DNA from: Agrypnia vestita
Lineage: Eukaryota; Arthropoda; Insecta; Trichoptera; Phryganeidae
Direction: 5' to 3'
NCBI GenBank assembly: GCA_016648135.1
Contig: JADDOH010000178.1
Location: forward strand, 248,001 to 312,000
DNA: 64,000 bases
The notes under the pieces are model-generated. The model was not told where the DNA came from and searched no databases. It saw nothing but the letters and a program-made list of their open reading frames with translations. The position numbers and the translations under genes are program-made. Shown in pieces: positions 63,950-64,000 of this stretch (position 1 is its first letter; each line of letters begins with the position of its first letter).

Positions 63950-64000
63950 GATAACAAATGTACAAAATTACATTTAAAAATCGAAGCAAAGATAATCAAA

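Noticed and set aside
1..64000. A host multi-exon gene hidden in short open frames
   Set aside because: No run of frames with consistent strand, splice-like borders and domain similarity was found. All recognisable coding similarity is to transposable elements. Exons shorter than about 40 codons cannot be excluded by eye.

Overview
This 64-kb window looks like gene-poor, AT-rich nuclear DNA of an arthropod, most probably an insect. It holds no intact host gene, rRNA, CRISPR array or bacterial-type operon. Every stretch with recognisable coding similarity is a decayed piece of a transposable element: LINE reverse transcriptases broken by frameshifts and stops, and the GIY-YIG tail of a Penelope-like element. 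The insect reading is inference from the mix of LINE types (RTE-like, CR1/L2-like), tRNA-derived SINEs, Helitrons with insect-style termini, palindromic MITEs and Penelope-like remnants. The species cannot be named from the sequence.

Layout. 0-8 kb: a CR1/L2-like LINE end; a 2.17-kb hAT-like DNA transposon with an exact 8-bp target-site duplication (1959-4129) that carries nested repeats; a jockey-like reverse-transcriptase pseudogene; a C-rich tract and a foldback. 8-20 kb: two promoter-like repeats, a LINE 3' end, an RTE-like fragment, two full copies of a dispersed repeat (family A) and four short reverse-transcriptase remnants. 20-32 kb: more RTE-like 3' ends, an intact MITE with about 40-bp inverted repeats, two giant palindromic MITEs, a three-unit tandem repeat and a tRNA-Leu primer-binding site beside an LTR-like end. 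32-44 kb: a hAT-like terminus, a run of six adjacent LINE fragments (34.9-39.4 kb), two Helitrons, two foldbacks with hammerhead-like cores, and an inverted SINE pair. 44-54 kb: a 211-bp tandem array, SINEs, a third palindromic MITE, L2-like and RTE-like ends, and two LINE copies that are about 98% identical, inverted and about 8 kb apart. 54-64 kb: opposed LINE fragments, foldbacks, a jockey-like LINE end, SINEs, a Helitron 5' end and a Penelope-like element with an inverted terminal repeat.

Nothing works together as a pathway. What recurs is regulatory-looking structure carried by repeats. At six loci GAA/TTC-like triplets sit in strict 5-bp phase for about 55-190 bp, the spacing of heat-shock-factor sites. 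Two of these are followed by a TATA box, and the best-conserved one lies inside a short Helitron. At four to five loci a hammerhead-ribozyme-like core lies at the centre or end of Penelope-like or foldback elements. These two patterns are the most worthwhile follow-ups. Coordinates of repeat edges are approximate unless a target duplication or terminal motif fixes them.
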